A stretch of 64,000 bases of DNA, from positions 124,001 through 188,000 of the forward strand of contig NZ_RCHN01000013.1 of assembly GCF_003671495.1 (NCBI RefSeq). Reading direction: 5' to 3'. The stretch is from Ketobacter sp. (GTDB lineage Bacteria > Pseudomonadota > Gammaproteobacteria > Pseudomonadales > Ketobacteraceae). Both the position numbers and the translations under genes were made by a program. The notes under the pieces were generated by a model. It ran no database searches. It had not been told where the DNA came from and worked only from the letters and a program-made list of their open reading frames with translations. Positions 37,297 through 45,866 of the stretch are shown here, piece after piece; the first letter of the stretch is position 1, and every line of letters starts with the position of its first letter.

Positions 37297-37297
37297 G

Positions 37298-38893
37298 TCA
37301 AAGCTGCGACTCAATGGGAAACAACCCCAGGAACCAGACCGAGGCCCGACGCCACCAGGGCACTTTCGGGTCGGAGGTATAGACCACCGGCGCATCCAGC
37401 CCGGACTCCTCGCTGAGCCATTGCAGATTGCCCGCTGCATCCAGTTGCAGGCGATAGGCATCCTGCGGCAACGCCTGCACAATCGTGGCGTGGGCGAGCT
37501 CGGTAAAAACCGGACTCTCCAGCAACACCCCGATTTCGGTATTGATCAGAAATGAACGGGGGTCCAGGTTCATGGAACCCACAAAGGTGGAGTGGCGGTC
37601 GATGAAAAAAGCCTTGGCATGCAGACTGGCTTTGGAGGAACTGCCTACTTTGGGGGCTTTATTAGGTGCCTTGCTGTCGTCACTCTGGGCATCCAGTGCC
37701 GCCTGCCGCGCCAGGTCCGGCCGCATTTCATAGAGTTCAACCCCGGCACGCAACAATGCCTTACGGTATTTGGCATAGCCACTGTGTACCATGCCCACAT
37801 CGGTGGCTGCCAGCGAGTTGGTGACGATGGTCACGTCCACTCCCTGCGCTTCCAGGTCGGCAAAGTACTGCACCCCGGCTTTGCCTGGCACAAAATAGGG
37901 TGAGACCAGCAACAGTTCAGTGCGCACTTCAGCAAAGGTGCCCGACAACTGCGTGCTCAACAGTTTGGCGTCGTCCATATCCGCATCCAGGGCTTTGTCC
38001 GGGTGGTCGTAGAGCACCTGGGCCCGCCCCGCAAACCAACCCTCGGGATCGCTGTCGCTGCCTGGATGCCAGGCCAACAGCTGCCCGAAAAACTCACGCT
38101 GATGCGCCCTGTCCGCATAATCGTCCAGTGCCTGGCGGCGGCCTTCAAACCGATTCACCGCGTCCCCGGCAGCGGCCAATTGATCCATGGCGTAGCTCGC
38201 CGGATGATTCCAATACAGATCAAAGCCATCGGATACCTGATCCACCACCGGCCCGGTAATGGCCACATCCAGGTCAGCGAAGGCAACTTCGTTGTGCGCC
38301 GCAAAGTATTCATTACCGATGTTACGGCCGCCCACCATGGCAACGCTGTTATCCGCCGTCAGTGATTTGTTGTGCATGCGGCGATTGACCCGGGAGAAGT
38401 CGGTGAGCATGGCCAGCCCCCGGCTAGAGCGATAATGCAGAGGATTGAACAAGCGGATCTCGATGTTGGGGTGCATATGCAGGGTCAGCAAGGTGTCGTC
38501 CCCCAAAGGTGCACCCATATCGTCCAGCAACAGACGCACCCGCACCCCTCGATCTGCGGCCCGGATCAGCAGGGCTGCCAGCATCCGCCCGGACGCATCC
38601 CGATGCCAGATGTAGTACTGCAGATCCAGGGTTTTCTCAGCGGCTTCCACCAGCTCCAGCCTGGCACTGAGTGCATCCGCCCCGGAGGACAGAGGATAGA
38701 AGGCACTGATGGGAACCTGGTCAGCCGTCGTTGCCAGACCGGCCAGAAATCGGGCGGCGCTTTGGGATAGCGGGGTATCCTGCACATCGGTGCGTTTGAA
38801 CGACGTCAAGCGGTCACGACTATCGGGCAGGCTTTGGCAGCCAAATAACATACTCATCAACAGCATCAATACCGGGAAATTGGATTTTTTCAT
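37298..38893 (-). CDS. phospholipase D-family lipoprotein (cardiolipin synthase-like)
   Basis: The 531-residue protein has a lipoprotein signal (LLMSMLFGC, lipid cysteine near residue 19) and two HKD motifs: HNKSLTADNSVAMVGGRN in the first half and HAKAFFIDRHSTFVGSMN in the second, with LDLQYYIWHRDASGRM before the first. These mark the PLD superfamily; lipoprotein members like this are known near cardiolipin synthase C. It likely acts on phospholipids at the outer face of a membrane (inference). ATG 38893 is taken because translation of the longer frame would not begin with the signal peptide. It converges on the sensor gene with a one-base gap. Confidence 0.88.
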   Translation of the reverse strand: MKKSNFPVLMLLMSMLFGCQSLPDSRDRLTSFKRTDVQDTPLSQSAARFLAGLATTADQVPISAFYPLSSGADALSARLELVEAAEKTLDLQYYIWHRDASGRMLAALLIRAADRGVRVRLLLDDMGAPLGDDTLLTLHMHPNIEIRLFNPLHYRSSRGLAMLTDFSRVNRRMHNKSLTADNSVAMVGGRNIGNEYFAAHNEVAFADLDVAITGPVVDQVSDGFDLYWNHPASYAMDQLAAAGDAVNRFEGRRQALDDYADRAHQREFFGQLLAWHPGSDSDPEGWFAGRAQVLYDHPDKALDADMDDAKLLSTQLSGTFAEVRTELLLVSPYFVPGKAGVQYFADLEAQGVDVTIVTNSLAATDVGMVHSGYAKYRKALLRAGVELYEMRPDLARQAALDAQSDDSKAPNKAPKVGSSSKASLHAKAFFIDRHSTFVGSMNLDPRSFLINTEIGVLLESPVFTELAHATIVQALPQDAYRLQLDAAGNLQWLSEESGLDAPVVYTSDPKVPWWRRASVWFLGLFPIESQL

Positions 38894-38955
38894 GATTCGT
38901 CTTTCTGGTTTCCACCCATCTGGCATCAAGCAGAGGGAACGATTAAACTGGCCTT

Positions 38956-39390
38956 ATGAACAATAATAACAAATTGCTTTGGGGCAGCGTGTTGCTGGCA
39001 CCGTTTTTGGTATTGTGTGCCTGGCTGGCAGCCGGTTTGCCCATGGAACTCCAGTATCATCCCAAGACCCGCACCATATTGCTGATCATTTTGCTGATTC
39101 CCCTCTGTGAGGAGATCGTGTTCCGTGGGCTGTTGCAGAATGAACTGGCCAGCTACGGACGATTGCGGCGCACCCTGCTGGGGCTGAGCTGGGACAACCT
39201 GATCAGCAGCACCCTGTTCACCCTGGTACACGTGTTTTATTTCGACAGCGCCCTGTTACTGGTCATCGAGCTGCCGGCCCTGCTGTTTGGTTATTTCTAC
39301 AGCCAGTATCGGCGCCTGATTTTTCCGGTGCTGCTGCACATCTGGTACAACGCCCACGCGCTGCTGGTGTATTGCCTGGTTTCTCACTGA
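38956..39390 (+). CDS. CPBP-family intramembrane glutamic endopeptidase (MrtJ-like)
   Basis: The 144-residue membrane protein has about four helices and the catalytic pattern of CPBP/Rce1-type proteases: EEIVFRGLLQ (two glutamates and an arginine), a histidine in STLFTLVHVFY and HIWYN near the C-terminus. Its small size matches MrtJ, the protease paired with JDVT-CTERM sorting-signal proteins, though no substrate with such a tail is visible in the window. Other CPBP proteins serve in bacteriocin immunity or prenyl-protein processing. Its last seven bases overlap the end of tpm, tail to tail. Confidence 0.75.
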   Translation: MNNNNKLLWGSVLLAPFLVLCAWLAAGLPMELQYHPKTRTILLIILLIPLCEEIVFRGLLQNELASYGRLRRTLLGLSWDNLISSTLFTLVHVFYFDSALLLVIELPALLFGYFYSQYRRLIFPVLLHIWYNAHALLVYCLVSH

Positions 39391-40049
39391 GCCGGTCGTG
39401 GCGCCAACCCCAGCACCAGTTCCTGTGCCGGGCACACCCCTTTCAGACCTCCGGCCACCGCCACGCTGTCCAACAACTCGATCCGGTAATGGGCCGCATA
39501 ATGGTGCTGCACCTCGTCCTGGTTGACGCAGAAGGGCGGCCCCGGCATACACTGCTGGTCATAGTCAAAGCTGATCAACAATTGCGGTGCCGTGCCACTG
39601 ATGCGCATCAGGTGCCGGGTGTAATCCGCGCGCATGGTGTGGGGCAATGCCACCAACGCCGCCCGATCGTATACGGCATCCACCGGCCCCAGCAATTCAG
39701 CGGACACCAGGAACACATCACCCACGAACACCTCCAACCCGGGGCATTGATCACCCGGGGCCACACGGTAGTGGAGCAGCGCTTCGTATTCCGTCACCTG
39801 GGGCACCAGTCCCAGCTCGGTAAAGAGCTGATCCACCGCGAGCACACTCAACTCGGCTGCCACCACGGGATGTCCCTGGGCCAGCAACCAGGCGATGTCC
39901 AGAGTCTTGCCGCACAGCGGCACAAACACCCGCTGCCCCGGCCCCAGGCGCAACCACTGGAAATGGGCCGTCAACAGGGGATTGACCGCCTGCAGATGAA
40001 ATCCGATTTCTCGACTTTGCCATTTTTTGTGCCAGAACTCCGCTTCCAT
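39384..40049 (-). CDS. tpm: thiopurine S-methyltransferase
   Basis: The 221-residue SAM-dependent methyltransferase begins MEAEFWHKKWQSREIGFH, which is characteristic of bacterial TPMT, and has the SAM-site segments RVFVPLCGKTLDIAWLLAQGH and VFVGDVF with DAVYDRAALVALP. In pseudomonads the enzyme detoxifies selenium, tellurium and sulfur compounds by methylation. The start could also be one codon upstream (ATG ATG). It overlaps the 3' end of the protease gene on the other strand and follows trkH with a 14-base gap. Confidence 0.92.
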   Translation of the reverse strand: MEAEFWHKKWQSREIGFHLQAVNPLLTAHFQWLRLGPGQRVFVPLCGKTLDIAWLLAQGHPVVAAELSVLAVDQLFTELGLVPQVTEYEALLHYRVAPGDQCPGLEVFVGDVFLVSAELLGPVDAVYDRAALVALPHTMRADYTRHLMRISGTAPQLLISFDYDQQCMPGPPFCVNQDEVQHHYAAHYRIELLDSVAVAGGLKGVCPAQELVLGLAPRPAQ

Positions 40050-40063
40050 CATCCACCTGCCAT

Positions 40064-41518
40064 TCAATATTTCCAAAACGCCGGCAACAACAACGCCAAC
40101 ACGGTGAAGTACTCCAACCGCCCCAGTATCATGGCGACGGACAACACCCAGATGCCCGCATCGGACACCGGCTGAAAATTGCTGCCCAATGATCCCAGCC
40201 CCGGACCCAACACATTGAGGCAGGCCGCCACCCCGGACAGGGACGACCAGAAATCCAGCCCGGTGGCCATCAACAGTAGCGTCAATACCAGGGTACTGGC
40301 GGCCGCCACGTTCATAAACGCCACGGTGGCGGACAGAATACTGGAATCCACCGGCTGGCCCTGGTACTTCACGTTAAACACCGCCCGTGGATGAATCAGC
40401 CGCTTCACCTCCAGATTGATCAGCTTGAAACTGAGGATAATGCGGATGATTTTATTGCCCCCGGCGGTGGAGCCGGCACACCCACCCAGATAGCCGGCGA
40501 TCACCAGCATCAGCAACACCACATTGGGCCAGGCCGTGAACTCCGCTGCACCGTAACCGGTACTGGTCATGAAGGAAATCAGATGGAATACCGACTGATT
40601 GAGCGCAGTGAGTGAGTCGAGATAGAGCGCCTGGGACAGCAGAATTAAAGCGATCAGGAGGGACAGCAACAGCACCATGGCCAAAAAGGTTCGGGTCTCT
40701 TCATCGCGCAGGTAGACCAGCAGGTTGCGCGAGCGTATTACCTTGAAATGCAGGGCGAAGCTGACCGCACCCAACACCATGAAGACATCGGCAATCAGCA
40801 GCAGGGACGGGCTTTGAAAATACCCCATGCTGGCATCGTGCGTGGAGAAACCACCGGTGGACACGGTGGTGAAGCTGTGACAGATGGCATCAAAGGCATC
40901 CATGCCCCCCAGAAAATAACAGAGCGCACAGAGCAGGGTAAGCGACACATACACCAACCACAGGTACTGCGTGGTAAGGGCAATCCGCGGCGACAGTTTG
41001 TCATCCTTGATCGGCCCCGGGGTTTCGGCTTTCAGCAGTTTCATGCCCCCCACATTCAACATGGGCAGGATCGCCACCACAAAGATCACCACCCCCAAGC
41101 CCCCCAGCCATTGCAAAAACTGCCGATACATAAGAAAGGATTTGGGCATGGAATCCAGGCCACTCAGCACGGTGGCGCCGGTGGTGGTGAGGGCGCTCAC
41201 GGACTCGAACACGCCGTCGGTGAACGACACACCGGTGATGTAAATAATGGGCACCGCACCCAATACACCACAGATCACCCAGGTCAGGGTGGCAAACAGG
41301 AGGGCATCACGATATTTGATGCTGGCGGGATCAAAGCGCCGCCCCACCCACAGAAACAGGCCGGTGGTGAACAGCATCAACAGGGCGGGGGTCAGAAACT
41401 GGGTCTGGTGATGGTCGTCGAAAACCCACAGGGACAACCAGGCAAAGAACGCCTGCACCAACCCCATGAGCCCAATCGGAAAGGCCAAAAGATATAAAGT
41501 GGCTTGAATGTTTATCAT
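40064..41518 (-). CDS. trkH: TrkH-family potassium uptake protein
   Basis: The 484-residue inner-membrane protein carries the four pore-loop selectivity segments of Trk/Ktr channels: ALTTTGATVL, TTVSTGGFSTHD, FMTSTGYGAAEF and LNVLGPGLGSLG. It imports potassium with the cytosolic TrkA subunit, which is not encoded in this window. The length and helix number are standard. It is followed by tpm on the same strand. Confidence 0.94.
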   Translation of the reverse strand: MINIQATLYLLAFPIGLMGLVQAFFAWLSLWVFDDHHQTQFLTPALLMLFTTGLFLWVGRRFDPASIKYRDALLFATLTWVICGVLGAVPIIYITGVSFTDGVFESVSALTTTGATVLSGLDSMPKSFLMYRQFLQWLGGLGVVIFVVAILPMLNVGGMKLLKAETPGPIKDDKLSPRIALTTQYLWLVYVSLTLLCALCYFLGGMDAFDAICHSFTTVSTGGFSTHDASMGYFQSPSLLLIADVFMVLGAVSFALHFKVIRSRNLLVYLRDEETRTFLAMVLLLSLLIALILLSQALYLDSLTALNQSVFHLISFMTSTGYGAAEFTAWPNVVLLMLVIAGYLGGCAGSTAGGNKIIRIILSFKLINLEVKRLIHPRAVFNVKYQGQPVDSSILSATVAFMNVAAASTLVLTLLLMATGLDFWSSLSGVAACLNVLGPGLGSLGSNFQPVSDAGIWVLSVAMILGRLEYFTVLALLLPAFWKY

Positions 41519-41636
41519 GTCTCAGGGCAAACCCAACCGACGCGGCATGACGACTGTCGGAACATGATACACCCAAACCCGATTCACCCACATCCGCAAA
41601 TTTGGGCACTGATGGCCCGCAGATGTGCCCGCAAGC

Positions 41637-41933
41637 TCAGCAAGGCCTGCCCTGGACATCGAAATTCAAACGCTGGATCTCGCCCTCATCATCCAGGATC
41701 TCTGCCCAGTGCAATGCCCCACCGGGGTGATAACCGTAGCGGTGTTCCAGCTCAATTTCACCGTACACCACTTTGTGGATAAGAATTTCCCGCCCCTGCT
41801 CATCCCGGCGCACACCAAAAAACGTATTCCGGTTTTCGATCTCGGCGGCCGCCAGAGGGCGCACCAGTTTCAATGGCAGGCTCACACCACTGTAACTCAG
41901 GAAGTAACCGTCGTAGGCCAAGGTTTCCGACAT
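41637..41933 (-). CDS. small conserved hypothetical protein
   Basis: The 98-residue protein has no signal peptide or membrane segment and is built of short beta-strand-like segments (YDGYFLSYSGVSLPLKLVRPL; NRNTFFGVRRDEQG; KVVYGEIELEHRYGYH). The pattern reminds me of the DUF6156 family, but I am not certain. It lies directly downstream of the unknown gene at 41949 on the same strand, with 15 bases between, so the two are probably co-transcribed. Function unknown. Confidence 0.6.
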   Translation of the reverse strand: MSETLAYDGYFLSYSGVSLPLKLVRPLAAAEIENRNTFFGVRRDEQGREILIHKVVYGEIELEHRYGYHPGGALHWAEILDDEGEIQRLNFDVQGRPC

Positions 41934-41948
41934 TCCCTGCTCCCGAGC

Positions 41949-42854
41949 TTAAAAATATTCGGTGGCGCTGAGCACCAGGTTGCTGCGCCAGGTGGGCATC
42001 TCCCAACCTTCGTGGCCGACCGTTGGCAACATCAGTTTGCGCCGCAGAATATCCCACTCCTGATCGAAACGACGCCCCACCCGAATGCTCCAGCCCCATG
42101 CCACCGGCGCACACACCGGTACCCAGATGGACTGCTCCGGCGCCGACATCACCTGCTGCATGAAGTAACTGGAAAAACGCTCCAGCACGGTCACGCTGCT
42201 GACCTCCACCCCGTTCACCTGTTCCGGTATTCGCTGGCTGACGCTTTCACAAAAAAAGTATTCCCGATCGGTGCCCTGCAGTTGCAAATCCGTTTCCTGG
42301 CGCAGAATCACCTGGTCCTCCTTGTGCTGCAGATAGAGCACCGGGGCACCCACCTCCTGGGTATCACTGATGATAAGGCTGTCACCGTTTTTCAGGGTGA
42401 TGAACCGTTCCGATTCCACCAACCGGATTTCCCCCAGACGGGCGGAGTGGGTGGCGGTGTTAAAACGGACGTGAAACTCCGGCTGCATGACCAGATAAGA
42501 CTCACCGGCAATGCGCTCAACAGCAGGACGATTCAGGGTGGCCGCCTCCAGCTGGAATTCATTCTCGAATACCGGAGTATGCAGGGGGCTGTCGTTATCC
42601 CAGATGTAATAAGCCCCATCGGTGTCCGTCAACGGCACCACGGCGCCCTGCTCCAGGGAAATCCGATAGTCACCGATCACACCGCTGACATCCCGCAGGC
42701 TGGCAGCGTCCAGTTCCCCCAGGGGCAACCGCTGTCCCCGGGCGACCGACACCGGCCGGGTGATCACTTTGGACGAAGTACCAAAAACGCGCAGTGACAC
42801 AGACTGATTCATGAGCAAAACTTCACACTGATAACCAACTTGATATTCATTCAC
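41949..42854 (-). CDS. hypothetical protein
   Basis: This 301-residue protein is not recognised. It lacks a signal peptide and clear transmembrane segments, is rich in predicted strands, and ends GWEMPTWRSNLVLSATEYF. GTG 42854 (NEYQVGYQCEV) is proposed because AGGA lies nine bases upstream; an ATG at 42812 (MNQSVSLRVFG) would give 287 residues but has no ribosome site. The reading frame upstream of 42854 to 43061 is probably not translated. It lies between the AraC regulator gene and the small conserved gene, all on the minus strand, and could be a target of that regulator (inference). Confidence 0.6.
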   Translation of the reverse strand: MNEYQVGYQCEVLLMNQSVSLRVFGTSSKVITRPVSVARGQRLPLGELDAASLRDVSGVIGDYRISLEQGAVVPLTDTDGAYYIWDNDSPLHTPVFENEFQLEAATLNRPAVERIAGESYLVMQPEFHVRFNTATHSARLGEIRLVESERFITLKNGDSLIISDTQEVGAPVLYLQHKEDQVILRQETDLQLQGTDREYFFCESVSQRIPEQVNGVEVSSVTVLERFSSYFMQQVMSAPEQSIWVPVCAPVAWGWSIRVGRRFDQEWDILRRKLMLPTVGHEGWEMPTWRSNLVLSATEYF

Positions 42855-43061
42855 GGCAGGCTGTTCCTGACACAGACCTTCATTGCAGCCTCTGCCACAA
42901 GCCCTATCACAAACCATGCCAGCTTGTTTTGCAGCAACGCGCCCGGCCCCAGCCCCCGCGGAATCCCGGGGCCAGGAAACTTGATCATTCTGCGCACTGT
43001 TACTTATGTGACAAAACAGTTCACCCGGTGCGGTCGGGGCACCGAATTTGTCGGAAAGCAT

Positions 43062-44117
43062 TCACAGCTGGTCAGCCAGCGGCTCGCGGTGGTGGAGGGT
43101 GTGGTAGGCCGACGGCGACACGCCAAACCATTTACGAAAGGCGCGGGAAAAGTTGGAGGGATCTTCATAGCCCAGTTCCAGCGCCACCTGGGTGACCGAC
43201 ATCCCCTGCCGCAGCCGCTGAAAGGCTTCCTGCTTCTTCAGATCAGACACAATGGCCTTGTAGGAAGTGTTTTCTTCCTTGAGCCGGTAGCGTAACTTGC
43301 GCGACGAAATATGCAGCTCGCGGGCTACGGTTTCCTGATCGGGAAATCCCTCCCCCCGGGTTTGCAGATGCTCGACCACACGCTCCCGCATGCTGCGCTC
43401 CGGCACGCTCAGGTCGCGGGCCTGCTGCAGGGTTTTCATGAGCATCAGATGGCTGGCGTGATTGGCATCCGGCATGGCCACCGCCAGATGTTTGCGCTGG
43501 AAGCGGGCACCGGTGAAAGTACTGTCAAAGGTCACCTCTCGCCCCAACAGCTGGTGATACTGATCGCCATAGGCCGGCGCCGGATAGGCGCAATGAACTT
43601 CCAGATCAGACGCATCCTGCAGGGCATACTGAAGGTTGATGGCTTCCGCCACCACAATGTATTCCAGATGAAAAGGCAGGTTGTCCGCAATGGCGGGCGT
43701 GCCTTTCATCTCCATCACCACGTGTTCGTTTTCTTCACGAAAATCGAATACAAAGAAGGGCAACTCCAGTTCCACGTATTGCTTGAACAACAGGATGGCA
43801 TCCAACAGGGTGGGGCTGGTCATCACCGCCAGGCCCCAGGTGCCATGGGCGGGCAGTACCAGATGTTTACCAAAGCAGATCGCCACCTCGGTGGAGCCAC
43901 ACAGTCGGATGGCGTTGTGGCACAGGGTGCGAAAACCCTGGAAGTCGATGAAGTAATCCTGCTCATGGAGATGGGATTCGGGAATACCGGTATTGCGCAA
44001 CAGTTCGTGGCCGGGCACACCATAATGCTGAATTGAACTGAACAACAAACCGGCGTACCGGATGGGGATATGGATGTCCCCGGCTGTGACCTGCGAATGC
44101 GCCTCAGCAACCCTCAT
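43062..44117 (-). CDS. AraC-family transcriptional regulator (arabinose-binding-domain type)
   Basis: The 351-residue regulator has an N-terminal ligand domain of the Arabinose_bd type (IHIPIRYAGLLFSSIQHYGV to about residue 210) and a C-terminal double helix-turn-helix (VARELHISSRKLRYRLKEENTSYKAIV; VTQVALELGYEDPSNFSRAFRKWFGVSPSAYH). This matches the OruR/Arg-type regulators that often activate a neighbouring catabolic or virulence gene. ATG 44117 has GGGAG six bases upstream. The co-oriented unknown genes downstream are its nearest candidates; effector unknown. Confidence 0.88.
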   Translation of the reverse strand: MRVAEAHSQVTAGDIHIPIRYAGLLFSSIQHYGVPGHELLRNTGIPESHLHEQDYFIDFQGFRTLCHNAIRLCGSTEVAICFGKHLVLPAHGTWGLAVMTSPTLLDAILLFKQYVELELPFFVFDFREENEHVVMEMKGTPAIADNLPFHLEYIVVAEAINLQYALQDASDLEVHCAYPAPAYGDQYHQLLGREVTFDSTFTGARFQRKHLAVAMPDANHASHLMLMKTLQQARDLSVPERSMRERVVEHLQTRGEGFPDQETVARELHISSRKLRYRLKEENTSYKAIVSDLKKQEAFQRLRQGMSVTQVALELGYEDPSNFSRAFRKWFGVSPSAYHTLHHREPLADQL

Positions 44118-44136
44118 CTGCGTCTCCCTGCTGATT

Positions 44137-44185
44137 CTTGTTCTGATGGGCAAGGATGCTAGGGAACATATTTGTCGAGAACAAG
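44137..44185. repeat. inverted repeat upstream of the AraC gene
   Basis: CTTGTTCT (44137-44144) and AGAACAAG (44178-44185) are perfect 8-base arms 33 bases apart, in the 20-68 bases upstream of the AraC start. Possible paired regulator sites; no other support. Confidence 0.4.
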
Positions 44186-44267
44186 ACTGCCCGGTCCAGC
44201 TGGCGCCTATTACCTAAACCTTGACACCAAATACGAGAAAAAGGGACCTATTTCAATATAGCGAACA

Positions 44268-44639
44268 TCAGAACACCAGCTTGCCGGCGTAATTCTCTCG
44301 CAACAGACGGAACAACACCCGGTTGGAGGCTTCCGCATCCTGATAGCAGCTGCTGACACCGTAATAGTCACACAACAATTCCAGCTCGTAGTGACAATGC
44401 TGCACCCCGATCTGGTAAGCCCCCAGGGCATCGGCGCCACCCTCCAGTGCCCGCTCCCAGGATTGATTCAAACAACCTTCGTAGTGATCGTACAACGGGC
44501 CTGAATTTCCCACCCGTTCCGCTTCGGCCCTGGCCGCGTCCGCCTGCCGCTGCTGGTATTGTTCCTGCATCGAAGCGCAGGCGCCCAAACATATTGAGAT
44601 GAGAAGCAGCGTGGTTGATCGTATGACGGTTGATCGCAT
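44268..44639 (-). CDS. small hypothetical lipoprotein
   Basis: The 123-residue protein begins with a lipoprotein signal (TLLLISICLGAC, lipid cysteine at residue 21) followed by a charged helical segment (MQEQYQQRQADAARAEAERV) and a cysteine-containing C-terminal part (EGCLNQSW, VQHCHYELELLCDYYGVSSC). The four later cysteines could form disulfides in the periplasm. I do not recognise the family. ATG 44639 is the likely start; the longer frame upstream has no signal-like N-terminus. It is between the AraC gene and the divergent VanZ gene. Confidence 0.6.
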   Translation of the reverse strand: MRSTVIRSTTLLLISICLGACASMQEQYQQRQADAARAEAERVGNSGPLYDHYEGCLNQSWERALEGGADALGAYQIGVQHCHYELELLCDYYGVSSCYQDAEASNRVLFRLLRENYAGKLVF

Positions 44640-44810
44640 GATGGTGACCCGGTCCTGGTGTCGGCACTCCCAAACCACGAGTGCCTATTCTGAAAACCCT
44701 TACTCCCATACTAGTATGGGGGGCGGTGTTATTAAAGGCGCGGCACAGTGCACATGCTTTTTTGCCGATAGCCGTTATACTCTCCCGCCTGGACTCTGCC
44801 TGGGAAACCC

Positions 44811-45863
44811 ATGATACAAGCCATCCTTTTTCTTTGCGTCGTTGCCGCCATGTGTGTTGCCGGTTTCTGGCCACCGAACGCGGAACACTACCGGGCCCCC
44901 TATTGGTCCGCAGCGGAACAGGGGCTGGTGTTCAATGGTCACTCCCAGGCCTACACCGAACGTTTCTTTGCTCCTGACCCCGAAGCCAGCGCCGTGACCA
45001 TCGAGATGGCCATCAAACCCCAGTTCCAGCCCCCCATCCGCTATCGGGTTTTGTTGCACATTTATGACCTGGAGAACGATACCCAGATTGTGGTGGGCCA
45101 GTGGCGACAGCGGCTGATGGTGCTGCAGAGCGAGGACTACAGCAACCGGCAGCGGCTGCCCAAGATTTACGCCGACCTGGACTCCAACCAGCACCTCAAC
45201 CGCATTCGCCTGGAGTCCGGCCCCCAGGGCACCCGGGTCTACGTCAACGATCAACTGCAGGGCAGCAATCGCCATCTGGTACTGACCCTGCCTGCCCACC
45301 CCGCCCGTTCACACTTGATCCTGGGCAGTGATGCCAGCGCCTCCTATCCCTGGATGGGCAGCATCCAATCCCTGGCGCTCCATGCCCACCGTCCGGATAC
45401 ACCGGCCAGCAGCGGGACCGGATTGCAATACCGGTTCAGCGCGCAGGACACCGAGCAGGTAGCCGATGCCTCCGACCACGGCATCGCTTTGCTGCTGCCG
45501 GCCACACCGGTGATTCTGAAAAAGAAACTGCTGCAGTTGCCCACCCGCCGGGACTTGACCACCAGATGGCTGTGGCGGGATTCGCTGATCAATTTTTTCG
45601 GCTTCATTCCCTTCGGCCTGTTATTGAGCCGCATGCTGCTGGCCCGGCAGCAACCACGCAACCCGCTAACGCACTCCGGCCGCTGGCAGAGCATCATCCT
45701 GCCCAGCACCCTCGCCGCGTTCCTGTTCAGCCTCAGCATTGAGATCACGCAGATCACGATTCCGGAGCGCACCTCCTATTTGCTCGACCTGATCCTGAAT
45801 ACCGCCGGCGGCTTCACTGGCGCCCTGGTGGCCTGGTATCTGCCACGCTGGCGCCGCAGCTGA
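44811..45863 (+). CDS. VanZ-family membrane protein with lectin-like extracytoplasmic domain
   Basis: The 350-residue protein has an N-terminal helix, a region of about 200 residues with the strand layout of a concanavalin A/LamG-type domain (QGLVFNGHSQAYTERFF; VTIEMAIKPQFQPP; RLESGPQGTRVYVNDQLQG; LILGSD), and a C-terminal VanZ-like domain of about four helices (LINFFGFIPFGLLLSRM; FSLSIEITQITIPERTSYLLDLILNTAGGF). VanZ itself confers low-level teicoplanin resistance and the wider family sits in the cell envelope with no fixed function. A sugar- or glycan-binding function for the external domain is inference. Confidence 0.75.
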   Translation: MIQAILFLCVVAAMCVAGFWPPNAEHYRAPYWSAAEQGLVFNGHSQAYTERFFAPDPEASAVTIEMAIKPQFQPPIRYRVLLHIYDLENDTQIVVGQWRQRLMVLQSEDYSNRQRLPKIYADLDSNQHLNRIRLESGPQGTRVYVNDQLQGSNRHLVLTLPAHPARSHLILGSDASASYPWMGSIQSLALHAHRPDTPASSGTGLQYRFSAQDTEQVADASDHGIALLLPATPVILKKKLLQLPTRRDLTTRWLWRDSLINFFGFIPFGLLLSRMLLARQQPRNPLTHSGRWQSIILPSTLAAFLFSLSIEITQITIPERTSYLLDLILNTAGGFTGALVAWYLPRWRRS

Positions 45864-45866
45864 GGC

